A stretch of 64,000 bases of DNA from assembly GCA_016717285.1 (NCBI GenBank), contig JADKFU010000003.1:1-64000 (forward strand), given 5' to 3'. This DNA is from Chitinophagaceae bacterium. Its GTDB lineage: Bacteria > Bacteroidota > Bacteroidia > Chitinophagales > UBA10324. The position numbers and the translations under genes are program-made. A model generated the notes under the pieces. It was not told the DNA's origin, searched no databases, and saw nothing but the letters and a program-made list of their open reading frames with translations. Shown here in pieces: positions 18,702 through 27,366 of this stretch; positions within the stretch are counted from its first letter, which is position 1, and every line of letters begins with the position of its first letter.

Positions 18702-18820
18702 ATCAGCGGTTCAACCGAAGATTTTTCCTGGTAAGCAGTGTTGAATGAACAATAAATGAAAGTTGCAAAACTGCGCTTTCGTCTTGTTCAATTTCATTCA
18801 TCGTTAAAAAAATTATTACC

Positions 18821-19822
18821 ATGGATATCCAATCAATTCTCGATCAAAGAATCATGATCCTTGATGGTGCAATGGGCACTATGATTCAACGCTATCAACT
18901 GAAAGAAGCTGATTACCGCGGTGAACGGTTTAAAGACTATCCTTCCGACCTGAAAGGCAACAACGATTTGCTGAGCATTACACAGCCTACCATCATTCGC
19001 GACATTCATGAAGCCTATCTTGAAGCCGGCGCCGACATCGTTGAAACCAATACTTTCAATGCGCAAAAAATTTCACTGGCAGATTATAAAATGGAATCAC
19101 TGGCCTATGAGATAAATCTTGAATCAGCCAGAATTGCCAAAGCGGCTGCAGAAAAATTTACACTGCTTACTCCGGACAAACCACGCTTTGTTGCCGGAGC
19201 ACTCGGACCTACCAACAGAACGGCTTCGCTTTCTCCTGATGTAAATGATCCCGGCTTTCGTGCGGTCACATTTGATCAATTGGTGGAAGCTTATACAGAA
19301 CAATTGAGTGGATTGATAGACGGTGGCGTTGATTTAATTCTCGTGGAAACAATCTTCGATACACTGAATGCAAAAGCTGCCTTGTTTGCCATTCATGAAT
19401 ACTTCGATAAGATCAAACGTGAATTGCCCATCATGATTTCCGGAACGATTACCGATCAAAGCGGCAGAACCTTATCAGGACAAACACCCGAAGCTTTCTG
19501 GAATTCGGTTTCACATGCTGAACCTTTATCGGTTGGTCTCAACTGCGCGCTTGGCGCGGAACTGATGCGTCCTTACATCGAAGAATTATCCAACGTGAGT
19601 GCATGTTTTCTCAGTTGTTATCCGAACGCCGGATTACCCAACCAGTTCGGTGAGTACGATGAAACTCCGAAGCACATGGCTGAAGTATTGCATGAATTTG
19701 CATCAAGCGGATTCCTGAATATTGTTGGTGGTTGTTGCGGTACCACACCTGAGCACATCAAAGCAATTGCAGAAGCAGTTAAAGAAATGGAACCAAGACA
19801 CGTTCCGCAACTTGCCTATTAG
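18821..19822 (+). CDS. metH: Methionine synthase, homocysteine-methyltransferase half
   Basis: A 333-residue protein equal to the N-terminal homocysteine-binding barrel of cobalamin-dependent methionine synthase. It shows LDGAMGTMIQRYQL near the start, ADIVETNTFNA, ALGPTNRTASLSPDVNDP, and the three zinc cysteines in GLNCALG and VGGCCGT. It ends just after the barrel, so the enzyme is split: the folate, B12 and activation domains are in the next gene 40 bp downstream. Split metH is known in some Bacteroidota and is not a frameshift here, since each half has its own start and stop. Both halves are under the SAM riboswitch. Confidence 0.95.
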   Translation: MDIQSILDQRIMILDGAMGTMIQRYQLKEADYRGERFKDYPSDLKGNNDLLSITQPTIIRDIHEAYLEAGADIVETNTFNAQKISLADYKMESLAYEINLESARIAKAAAEKFTLLTPDKPRFVAGALGPTNRTASLSPDVNDPGFRAVTFDQLVEAYTEQLSGLIDGGVDLILVETIFDTLNAKAALFAIHEYFDKIKRELPIMISGTITDQSGRTLSGQTPEAFWNSVSHAEPLSVGLNCALGAELMRPYIEELSNVSACFLSCYPNAGLPNQFGEYDETPKHMAEVLHEFASSGFLNIVGGCCGTTPEHIKAIAEAVKEMEPRHVPQLAY

Positions 19823-19862
19823 TATTTATAAAAATGAAATTGCACGACTTATAAAATTGCAG

Positions 19863-22592
19863 ATGATCAACCCTTATCTCCGGCTCAGCGGGCTCGAACC
19901 ACTTACACTTACTCCTGAAACCAACTTCGTCAACATTGGCGAGCGAACCAACATTACCGGTTCTAAAGAATTTTCGCGATTGATACTTGCAGGAAATTAC
20001 GAAGCCGCTGTAGCTGTTGCCCGTCAACAGGTAGAAAACGGCGCGCAGATTATTGATGTGAACATGGATGAAGGTATGCTGGACGGCAAAGCTGCCATGG
20101 TAAAATTCCTGAACCTGATTGCTGCCGAACCCGACATTTCTAAAGTTCCCGTGATGATTGATTCATCAAAATGGGAAATCATTGAAGCGGGACTAAAATG
20201 TTTGCAAGGAAAGGGTATTGTAAATTCCATCTCGTTAAAAGAAGGAGAAGCCAAATTTTTAGAGCAGGCGAAAAAACTAAAACGTTACGGTGCAGCAGTT
20301 GTATTGATGTGTTTCGATGAAAAAGGCCAGGCCGATTCTTTTGAACGGAAAATTGAAATCGCGAAACGATCGTATGACCTGCTTACAAAAAATATTCATT
20401 TCCCGCCGCAGGACATCATCATTGATCCCAATATTCTTGCCATTGCAACAGGAATTGAAGAACATAATAATTATGCAAACGATTATATCCGCGCCACAAA
20501 ATGGATCAAAGAAAACCTTCCACATGCAAATGTAAGTGGCGGCGTGAGCAACCTTTCTTTCTCCTTTCGTGGTAACAATACTGTTCGTGAAGCCATGCAC
20601 ACGGCCTTTCTCTATCACGCCATCAAAGCAGGCATGGACATGGGCATTGTGAATGCAGGCATGATCAGCGTTTATGATGACATTCCGAAGGATCTGCTGG
20701 AGTTGGTGGAAGATGTCATCTTTAATCGCCGTGCCGATGCAACTGAACGTTTAGTCAACTTTGCGGAAACCATTAAAGCAAAAGGTAAGAAAGTTGTTGA
20801 AGAAGATGCATGGCGAAAGCTTCCGGTAGAAGAAAGACTGAAACATGCACTTGTGAAAGGCATTACGGAATTTATTGAAGCCGACACAGAAGAAGCACGC
20901 TTGAATTATGATCAACCCATTGAAGTAATCGAAGGACCGCTGATGGCAGGAATGAACGTAGTAGGAGATCTCTTCGGTTCCGGAAAAATGTTTTTACCTC
21001 AGGTAGTGAAGAGCGCGCGGGTGATGAAAAAATCGGTCGCTATTCTAACGCCATATATTGAAGCATCAAAAGCAAAAGGCAGTTCAAAAAATGCGGGTAA
21101 AGTTTTACTCGCAACAGTAAAAGGCGATGTACACGACATCGGTAAAAACATTGTTGGTGTAGTACTGGCCTGCAACAATTACCAGATTATTGATTTAGGT
21201 GTAATGGTGGCAGCAGATAAAATTCTGGAGACTGCAAAAAAGGAAAACGTCGACATCATCGGATTGAGCGGATTGATCACGCCTTCATTGGATGAGATGG
21301 TACATTTGTCGCGTGAGATGGAACGGCTTGGATTTACAACACCCTTGCTTATTGGTGGTGCCACCACTTCCCGCATTCATGCGGCTGTAAAAATTGCACC
21401 GCAATATTCGGGAGATACGATTCATGTGTTAGATGCTTCGAGAAGTGTTACAGTAGCAGGAAGTTTAATGGGCAAAGATTCGAAGCCTCTATTTTCACAA
21501 AAAATAAAAAAGGAATACCAGGAATTGCGGGATCAGTACGCAGGCCGCAAGCAGGACAAAAAATTTGTACCGGTTGCATTTGCGCGCAGGAACAAAATAA
21601 AAATTGACTGGGAAAATTATTCGCCTCCGCAACCATCCTTCACGGGAATAAAAGTATTTGATGAATTTCCTTTGGAAGAAATACGAAAGCTCATCGACTG
21701 GACGCCTTTCTTTCAAACGTGGGAGCTTTTCGGAAAATATCCTGAAATTTTAACTGATCAAAAAGTTGGTGTTGAAGCGAAGAAATTATTTGATGACGCA
21801 AATACATTACTCGATGAAGTAGTCAGCAATAAATTACTAACAGCCAAAGGAGTTATCGGTTTTTATCCGGCTGCTGTCGTTAACGATGATGATATTGAAA
21901 TCACATTGGTGCCACCTAAAACAAATACATCCGGATCAGCCGAAAACAGCAATGAAAAAATGACTTTTCATTTCCTGCGTCAGCAAAATGAAAAGGCGCT
22001 GTCACAAAGCTACTTCTCCCTCGCTGATTTTATTCAACCAAAAAACTTACCCGCCACTGCTGTTACATCCAATAACGATCATCTTGGCTTCTTCGCAGTG
22101 ACTGCCGGAATTGGAATTGAAGCGTTAATTGAACGGTTTGAAAAAGACCATGACGATTATAATGCCATCATGATTAAAGCGCTTGCTGATCGCCTGGCTG
22201 AAGCATTCGCTGAAAAACTGCATGAACAGGTGCGCAAAGAATACTGGGGCTATGCAAAAGAGGAAAATTTATCAGCACCTCAATTGATCCAAGAAGATTA
22301 CAACGGCATTCGTCCCGCGCCTGGATATCCTGCCTGCCCTGATCATACTGAAAAGAAAAAATTATTTGAGTTGTTGCAGGTTGAAAAAAATGCAGGAATC
22401 AAACTGACTGAAAGCTTTGCGATGTATCCGGCTTCATCCGTCAGTGGTTTTTATTTCTCTCATCCGCAATCAAAATATTTCGGCATCGGAAAAATCGCAC
22501 GTGACCAGGTGGAAGATTATGCAAACCGAAAAGGAATGACAATTGAAGAAGCAGAGAAGTGGCTGGCACCCAACCTTTCTTACAGTCTTTAA
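19863..22592 (+). CDS. metH: Methionine synthase, folate/cobalamin/activation half
   Basis: A 909-residue protein with the remaining MetH domains. It has a pterin-binding barrel (NFVNIGERTNITGSKEF, AQIIDVNMDEGMLD), a cap domain, and a B12-binding Rossmann domain with the axial His in GDVHDIGKNIVGVVL (21124 onwards) and the IGLSGLITPSLDEM loop. The C-terminal AdoMet activation domain contains RPAPGYPACPDHTEK. It accepts methyl from 5-methyl-THF and passes it through cobalamin to homocysteine bound by the upstream half. ATG at 19863 (MINPYLRLSGLEPLTL) is chosen; a frame starting at 19722 would overlap the first gene and adds an out-of-family leader. Co-transcribed with the upstream half. Confidence 0.95.
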   Translation: MINPYLRLSGLEPLTLTPETNFVNIGERTNITGSKEFSRLILAGNYEAAVAVARQQVENGAQIIDVNMDEGMLDGKAAMVKFLNLIAAEPDISKVPVMIDSSKWEIIEAGLKCLQGKGIVNSISLKEGEAKFLEQAKKLKRYGAAVVLMCFDEKGQADSFERKIEIAKRSYDLLTKNIHFPPQDIIIDPNILAIATGIEEHNNYANDYIRATKWIKENLPHANVSGGVSNLSFSFRGNNTVREAMHTAFLYHAIKAGMDMGIVNAGMISVYDDIPKDLLELVEDVIFNRRADATERLVNFAETIKAKGKKVVEEDAWRKLPVEERLKHALVKGITEFIEADTEEARLNYDQPIEVIEGPLMAGMNVVGDLFGSGKMFLPQVVKSARVMKKSVAILTPYIEASKAKGSSKNAGKVLLATVKGDVHDIGKNIVGVVLACNNYQIIDLGVMVAADKILETAKKENVDIIGLSGLITPSLDEMVHLSREMERLGFTTPLLIGGATTSRIHAAVKIAPQYSGDTIHVLDASRSVTVAGSLMGKDSKPLFSQKIKKEYQELRDQYAGRKQDKKFVPVAFARRNKIKIDWENYSPPQPSFTGIKVFDEFPLEEIRKLIDWTPFFQTWELFGKYPEILTDQKVGVEAKKLFDDANTLLDEVVSNKLLTAKGVIGFYPAAVVNDDDIEITLVPPKTNTSGSAENSNEKMTFHFLRQQNEKALSQSYFSLADFIQPKNLPATAVTSNNDHLGFFAVTAGIGIEALIERFEKDHDDYNAIMIKALADRLAEAFAEKLHEQVRKEYWGYAKEENLSAPQLIQEDYNGIRPAPGYPACPDHTEKKKLFELLQVEKNAGIKLTESFAMYPASSVSGFYFSHPQSKYFGIGKIARDQVEDYANRKGMTIEEAEKWLAPNLSYSL

Positions 22593-22761
22593 TTTCTTTT
22601 TAAGCCTGAAAATAACCTGCACCAAATTTACAACAATCAAGGGGCTCCGGATTGCTTTCTCATTGACTCTTCCATCTTCAATTTTCACCATTCACCATTC
22701 ACTTCCTATGACGTGTCACTCAATTTATTTTAGCCTAAATTTACTCCCCTAAAATGCCACC

Positions 22762-24684
22762 ATGAAGAAAGCCTTTTACGATTGTGTTTTTATATTTTTC
22801 CTTTTGCTATCGGTTCAACTTTCTGCGCAGGATCCGGTAATTACCCTGCAGGAATTTTCAACCGGTTACACCAGTCCGGTTGATATTAAAAATTGTGGCG
22901 ACAGCCGTTTGTTCATTGTGCAACAAAATGGTTACATCTATATCAGCGATTCTCTAGGAATTAAAAATCCAACACCATTCCTGGATATTCATACCAAGAT
23001 CCTCCAATCCAGTGAACGTGGTTTATTGGGCGTGGTTTTTCATCCTGATTATTTCAACAATGGATATTTTTTCGTGTATTATACGAGGTCGCCTGATGGT
23101 ACGATCCGGATTGCGCGCTATAGTGTTGATTCGCTGAATGAGAATGTGGCTGATCCTAACAGCGAATTGATACTGAAGGAAATCCCGCATCCATTATACA
23201 ACAATCATAATGGTGGTTGTCTTCAGTTCGGGCCTGATGGCTATTTGTATGCAGGCACCGGTGATGGCGGCAGTGGTGGCGATCCTGATGAAAATTCGCA
23301 AAACACAAAAAAATATTTGGGTAAAATGTTGCGGATTGATGTTGACAATGGTTCACCATATGCTGTTCCTGCAGATAATCCTTTTGTTGGAGACACCGTT
23401 AATTATTATCCTGAAATATGGGCGTATGGATTGAGAAATCCATGGCGCTACAGTTTCGATAAACTTACCGGTGATTTGTGGATTGGTGATGTTGGTCAGA
23501 ATACCTGGGAAGAAATTGATTTTATGCCGGTGGCTAATGGCGGTGGTCAGAACTATGGCTGGGATTGTTATGAAGGAACTCATAATTTTGAACCAGGCAA
23601 TTGTTCTGTTAATGATGTGATCACCTGGCCTGTTTATGAATACCAGCACTGCACCGGATCCAATTGTGATTGCTCGCTGACAGGCGGCTATGTTTATCGG
23701 GGAGCACAGTATGCTAATTTGTATGGGAAATATGTCTGCGTTGATTACTGCAGTGGAAAATTCCGGGCCACTACACAAAATACAAATGGCACTTTCACTA
23801 CTGCATTGGTTGGAGATGAAATAATCAGCCAGGATGAATTTGCTTTTTCTACATTCGGACAAGATCATCTCGGTGAGCTTTATGTTGCAAATGTGACAAA
23901 TGGTAAGATTTACAATGTGACCGACACGGCCTGTTTACCTGTTGCAAAAATTCTTGCAAATAACGATGGCTCCTTTTCGCTTGACTCAGCAGTTTGTGTC
24001 GGCACAGAACTGCATGCAGTTACCGCTACTGGAAATACCTATCAGTGGCAGCTCGATAATGTGAACATTATCGGAGCTACTTCTCCGGTTTATGTTGCAG
24101 GTGAGGTGGGCGTTTATACATTCATTGTAACAAATGGTTCGGGTTGTTCAAATATTTCACAAACGGTAACAACCGGTTTACCCACTCAACCTGCCATTGA
24201 AGGCATTGATCCGTTTTACTGTGATTTCCAGATGCCGGATACACTCATCGGCAATCCACAAGGCGGCATTTTTAATGGTGACGGAATGAATGGCGCAGTG
24301 TTTAGTCCTGCTGTTGCCGGTCTGGGAGTACACATCATTACCTACACCTACGTAAACTTTTACGGATGTTCTGCAATACAAACAGCAACTATCTCTGTGG
24401 ATGTATGTGAAGGAGTCACTCACCTTCAAGACAACGATGACCTCAAAATTTTTCCAATGCCAAATAATGGAACATTCACTATATCATTTAATAATCCGGC
24501 GAAGGAAATTACGGAGCTCAGCATCTTTTCCCTATCGGGAAAACTCATCATGCCGCTCGCGATCACACCCTCACTTTCAGGCACCTTAACTTTCAACGTT
24601 CAGCCATTAGCAGATGCGATGTATCTGTTGAGAATTAAAACAGGAAATGATGTCGTTTACCGAAAATTAGTAATTGAAAACTAA
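22762..24684 (+). CDS. T9SS-exported PQQ-type sugar dehydrogenase-like protein
   Basis: A 640-residue secreted protein. After the signal peptide (VQLSAQ) residues about 25-390 form a six-bladed propeller of the soluble glucose/aldose dehydrogenase family: SERGLLGVVFHPDY, NNHNGGCLQFGPDGYLYAGTGDGG, WAYGLRNPWRYSFD and GDVGQNTWEEID, the typical cofactor/calcium-site segments. An Ig-like region of about 150 residues follows (TYQWQLDNVNIIGAT...). The final 80 residues (LKIFPMPNNGTFTI ... ADAMYLLRI ... YRKLVIEN) are a type A T9SS sorting domain. Likely function is surface or extracellular oxidation of sugars, though cofactor and substrate are inferred from family only. Confidence 0.9.
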   Translation: MKKAFYDCVFIFFLLLSVQLSAQDPVITLQEFSTGYTSPVDIKNCGDSRLFIVQQNGYIYISDSLGIKNPTPFLDIHTKILQSSERGLLGVVFHPDYFNNGYFFVYYTRSPDGTIRIARYSVDSLNENVADPNSELILKEIPHPLYNNHNGGCLQFGPDGYLYAGTGDGGSGGDPDENSQNTKKYLGKMLRIDVDNGSPYAVPADNPFVGDTVNYYPEIWAYGLRNPWRYSFDKLTGDLWIGDVGQNTWEEIDFMPVANGGGQNYGWDCYEGTHNFEPGNCSVNDVITWPVYEYQHCTGSNCDCSLTGGYVYRGAQYANLYGKYVCVDYCSGKFRATTQNTNGTFTTALVGDEIISQDEFAFSTFGQDHLGELYVANVTNGKIYNVTDTACLPVAKILANNDGSFSLDSAVCVGTELHAVTATGNTYQWQLDNVNIIGATSPVYVAGEVGVYTFIVTNGSGCSNISQTVTTGLPTQPAIEGIDPFYCDFQMPDTLIGNPQGGIFNGDGMNGAVFSPAVAGLGVHIITYTYVNFYGCSAIQTATISVDVCEGVTHLQDNDDLKIFPMPNNGTFTISFNNPAKEITELSIFSLSGKLIMPLAITPSLSGTLTFNVQPLADAMYLLRIKTGNDVVYRKLVIEN

Positions 24685-24723
24685 ACCGATTTAAAGCTTT
24701 CACACCACCAAACCATTTTCATT

Positions 24724-26409
24724 ATGTTTTTTTCACATGAAAAAAAGCGGCTGCTGTTAATCATCGCCACTTTGTTTTTTACTTATCAGGAAAAATTATT
24801 TGCACAGGAAACTGATCATATTCCCGGGGACCTGATTGTAATGTTGCATCATGAAAGTGATGTGAATGAATTAATTGCCGGTTTCAGGATATTCGAAAAT
24901 CAGCCCACTGATCTTGTCATCTCACAACAACTTTCAAAACGATTAAATATCTGGCTCCTGCATTTTAATGACGCTATTGTTGATGAATCAAAAATGCTTG
25001 CAGGAATTAAAACAAACGCATCCGTTGCGCTTGCACAATACAATCATTTTATCGAATCACGTAATGTTCCGGATGATGAACGGTTTGGTGAACAATGGAA
25101 CATGCTCAACATCGGGCAAACAGGCGGCACTGCCGGCGCAGATGTGCGGGCAACAAACGCCTGGGACATTACAACAGGCGGCTTTACTGCCGGAGGTGAT
25201 ACCATTGTGGTGGCTATTGATGATGATGGATTCGATCTTACACACCAGGATTTAAGTTTCTGGAAGAACCATTATGAAATTCCGGGCAACTCAATTGATG
25301 ATGATCACAATGGTTATGTGGATGATTATGATGGCTGGAATTCGCAGACAAACAGTGGCGTGATCACTTCACTTTCAAGCGGACATGGAACACACGTGGC
25401 AGGAATTGCGGGCGCAAAAGGAAACAACACGATTGGCGTAGCCGGCGTAAACTGGAATGTAAAAATTTTACCGGTGCAGGGAAATTCAGGAACTGAATCC
25501 ATTGCTGTTGCCGGTTATGCTTACATACTTGAAATGCGCGCAAAATACAATGAGACCAATGGAGATTCAGGTGCATTTGTTGTATCAACCAATTCATCAT
25601 GGGGAACAGATTTTGCCTTGCCTGCAAACTTTCCGATCTGGTGTGCCATGTATGATTCAATGGGTATGCAAGGCATATTGAGTGCGGCAGCCACCAACAA
25701 CGGAAGCAATGTGAATGTAGATGTACAAAGTGACATGCCCACTGCCTGCAGCAGTGATTTCCTTATTACGGTAACTAATACAGATAAAAATGACAACCGA
25801 ACCGCAGCTTTTGGAGCGACCACCATTGATGTAGGAGCACCCGGCACTTCTATACTTTCTACAATACCTGGAAATTTATACGGGTCGAAAACAGGCACTT
25901 CCATGGCATCACCACACCTGGCCGGTGCCGTTGCATTGATCTGTTCACTCCCTTGCGATTCTTTAAGCAATGATCTGAAGCATGACAGGCCGGCAACAAT
26001 GTTGCGCATCAAAGGATTTATCCTTGATGGAGTTGATCCTGCTACAAGTCTGGATGGCTTAACAGTAAGCGGCGGACGGCTGAACGTAAACCAGGCACTG
26101 TTGAATGCAGCCGCTTATTACAATTGCAATGTGGGTGTGGAAGAAATTGCTTCTTCTATCAATGGACTTAGTGTTTATCCGAATCCTGCAACAGACAATG
26201 TAACTATTACTACTAAAAATAATTTGCCTGGAAACACAACCATCACGATCCTTAATGTGATGGGACAAACACTGAAAACTGAAACCCTTCAAAACGGAAA
26301 TACTAATCATTTCCAGATAAATATTTCATCGCTCGTGAATGGAATATATATACTTCGGTTAAGCAATGAAAATGAATTGTTGGGCCAACAGAAAATTATC
26401 GTTGAATAG
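24724..26409 (+). CDS. T9SS-exported subtilisin-like serine protease
   Basis: A 561-residue S8 peptidase. The signal peptide ends KLFAQ, followed by a short prodomain to about residue 120 (FGEQWNMLNIGQTGG begins the catalytic part). Catalytic Asp lies in VVAIDDDGFDLTHQDL, His in SGHGTHVAGIAGAKGNN, the oxyanion Asn region in VSTNSSWG, and Ser in TGTSMASPHLAGAVALI. The C terminus (LSVYPNPATDNVTI ... NGIYILRLS ... GQQKIIVE) is a T9SS sorting domain. It follows the sugar dehydrogenase gene by 39 bp and could share its transcript. Expected to degrade proteins outside the cell. Confidence 0.94.
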   Translation: MFFSHEKKRLLLIIATLFFTYQEKLFAQETDHIPGDLIVMLHHESDVNELIAGFRIFENQPTDLVISQQLSKRLNIWLLHFNDAIVDESKMLAGIKTNASVALAQYNHFIESRNVPDDERFGEQWNMLNIGQTGGTAGADVRATNAWDITTGGFTAGGDTIVVAIDDDGFDLTHQDLSFWKNHYEIPGNSIDDDHNGYVDDYDGWNSQTNSGVITSLSSGHGTHVAGIAGAKGNNTIGVAGVNWNVKILPVQGNSGTESIAVAGYAYILEMRAKYNETNGDSGAFVVSTNSSWGTDFALPANFPIWCAMYDSMGMQGILSAAATNNGSNVNVDVQSDMPTACSSDFLITVTNTDKNDNRTAAFGATTIDVGAPGTSILSTIPGNLYGSKTGTSMASPHLAGAVALICSLPCDSLSNDLKHDRPATMLRIKGFILDGVDPATSLDGLTVSGGRLNVNQALLNAAAYYNCNVGVEEIASSINGLSVYPNPATDNVTITTKNNLPGNTTITILNVMGQTLKTETLQNGNTNHFQINISSLVNGIYILRLSNENELLGQQKIIVE

Positions 26410-26439
26410 AATCAGAAATTTTTTGCGAATAGATTTCAC

Positions 26440-26590
26440 TTGATTAAAATCGGTTGCAATAGATAACATTCTGGCATGCTGCTACCAACAGACTCAGCAG
26501 TTAACATCTTACGATTCCGTTATCTATTGCCGTTTATTTTAATCAACGGCCAATTTGTTTCAATTCATTTCACCCGGATAAAACCGTGCG
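26440..26590. repeat. Palindrome-bearing intergenic repeat, left block
   Basis: Contains half a unit (gattaaaatcggttgcaat, 26442 on) and a core TATCTATTGCCG...AATCAACGGC at 26521-26550, followed by ATTCATTTCACCC. The core recurs at 27184-27210 and 27311-27340 on the other side of the VOC gene, along with blocks such as ATAACATGCTA and CATTCTGCTA. Confidence 0.75.
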
Positions 26591-26685
26591 CAATAAACAA
26601 TATGCTAACATTCCGTTACGTGCAAGCAAAGTTAATTTCAGGACTTGTTGCCTGCTTCAGTTGCTTCAGCAATTCTTTCCAAATG

Positions 26686-27078
26686 TTAAGCATCATACTT
26701 GTGAAATTCAGTTATGGTCAAATAATATCCGTCTGGATCTCTAAGAGAAAATTCCATTTTCGTAGCGTTCGGATTTAAATGAATTTCTTCTTCTACAATA
26801 CCCCCTAACTCCTCAACCTTTTGTCGTATGGCGTTCATATTTTCCGTCCTGAAGTAAAGGATGAGTCCATTTCCGGGAGTAATCGTTGGATTGGTCATAG
26901 TAGGATGTTCGTGTTCTCCCCATTTATGAAGACAGAGTAGAATTTCATCATTCTCTGATACCAAAACGGCAAATGTATCCTTACCACCATGTTCTATTCT
27001 AAATCCAAAAATTTGTTGATACCATTTGGAGCTGGCTTCAACATCCTTTACTGCGATTATTGGATCAATTTTCGTCAT
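26686..27078 (-). CDS. VOC family (glyoxalase/bleomycin-resistance-like) protein
   Basis: A 130-residue cytoplasmic protein with two beta-alpha-beta-beta-beta modules of the vicinal oxygen chelate superfamily. N-terminal DPIIAVKDVEASSKWYQQIFGF and C-terminal FSLRDPDGYYLTITEF are typical, with a possible metal-site Glu in the last strand. The family includes antibiotic-binding proteins, lyases and dioxygenases; length and motif level do not fix a substrate. It sits alone, bracketed on both sides by copies of the same palindromic repeat (26440-26590 and 27105-27346). Confidence 0.88.
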   Translation of the reverse strand: MTKIDPIIAVKDVEASSKWYQQIFGFRIEHGGKDTFAVLVSENDEILLCLHKWGEHEHPTMTNPTITPGNGLILYFRTENMNAIRQKVEELGGIVEEEIHLNPNATKMEFSLRDPDGYYLTITEFHKYDA

Positions 27079-27104
27079 CTATATAAATTTCTTTTAAGAT
27101 CTCT

Positions 27105-27346
27105 CGTGTGAAAAATTAAATGATATGCATGCTAATTTGTCGATGTTGTCAAAGCATTACACAAAACAATCTACGACTCCTGCATCTATCGACGTTGATT
27201 TTAATCAATGACCAATTACTATTCATTTCACCTGCTAAAAAAATGGTGCAATTGATAACATGCTATCATTCTGCTAACAACAGCACATCAGCTACATCAT
27301 GCGACGCTGGTATCTATTGCCGTTGATTTTAATCAACGGCTAATTA
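27105..27346. repeat. Palindrome-bearing intergenic repeat, right block
   Basis: Two units: a diverged core at 27184-27210 and a perfect one at 27311-27340 whose GCCGTTGATT/AATCAACGGC arms form a 10-bp stem. Between them lie ATTCATTTCACC, ATAACATGCTATCATTCTGCTAAC and GACGCTGG blocks shared with the left block. Confidence 0.75.
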
Positions 27347-27366
27347 CAATTTGAACCCACCACAAA

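Noticed and set aside
18702..18727. Rho-independent terminator after the SAM riboswitch
   Set aside because: CGG/CCG with a 5-base loop and five T is too weak to call as a terminator.
19722..19862. Longer N terminus for the second metH half
   Set aside because: It overlaps the first metH gene in another frame and lacks family similarity; the ATG at 19863 begins the conserved part.
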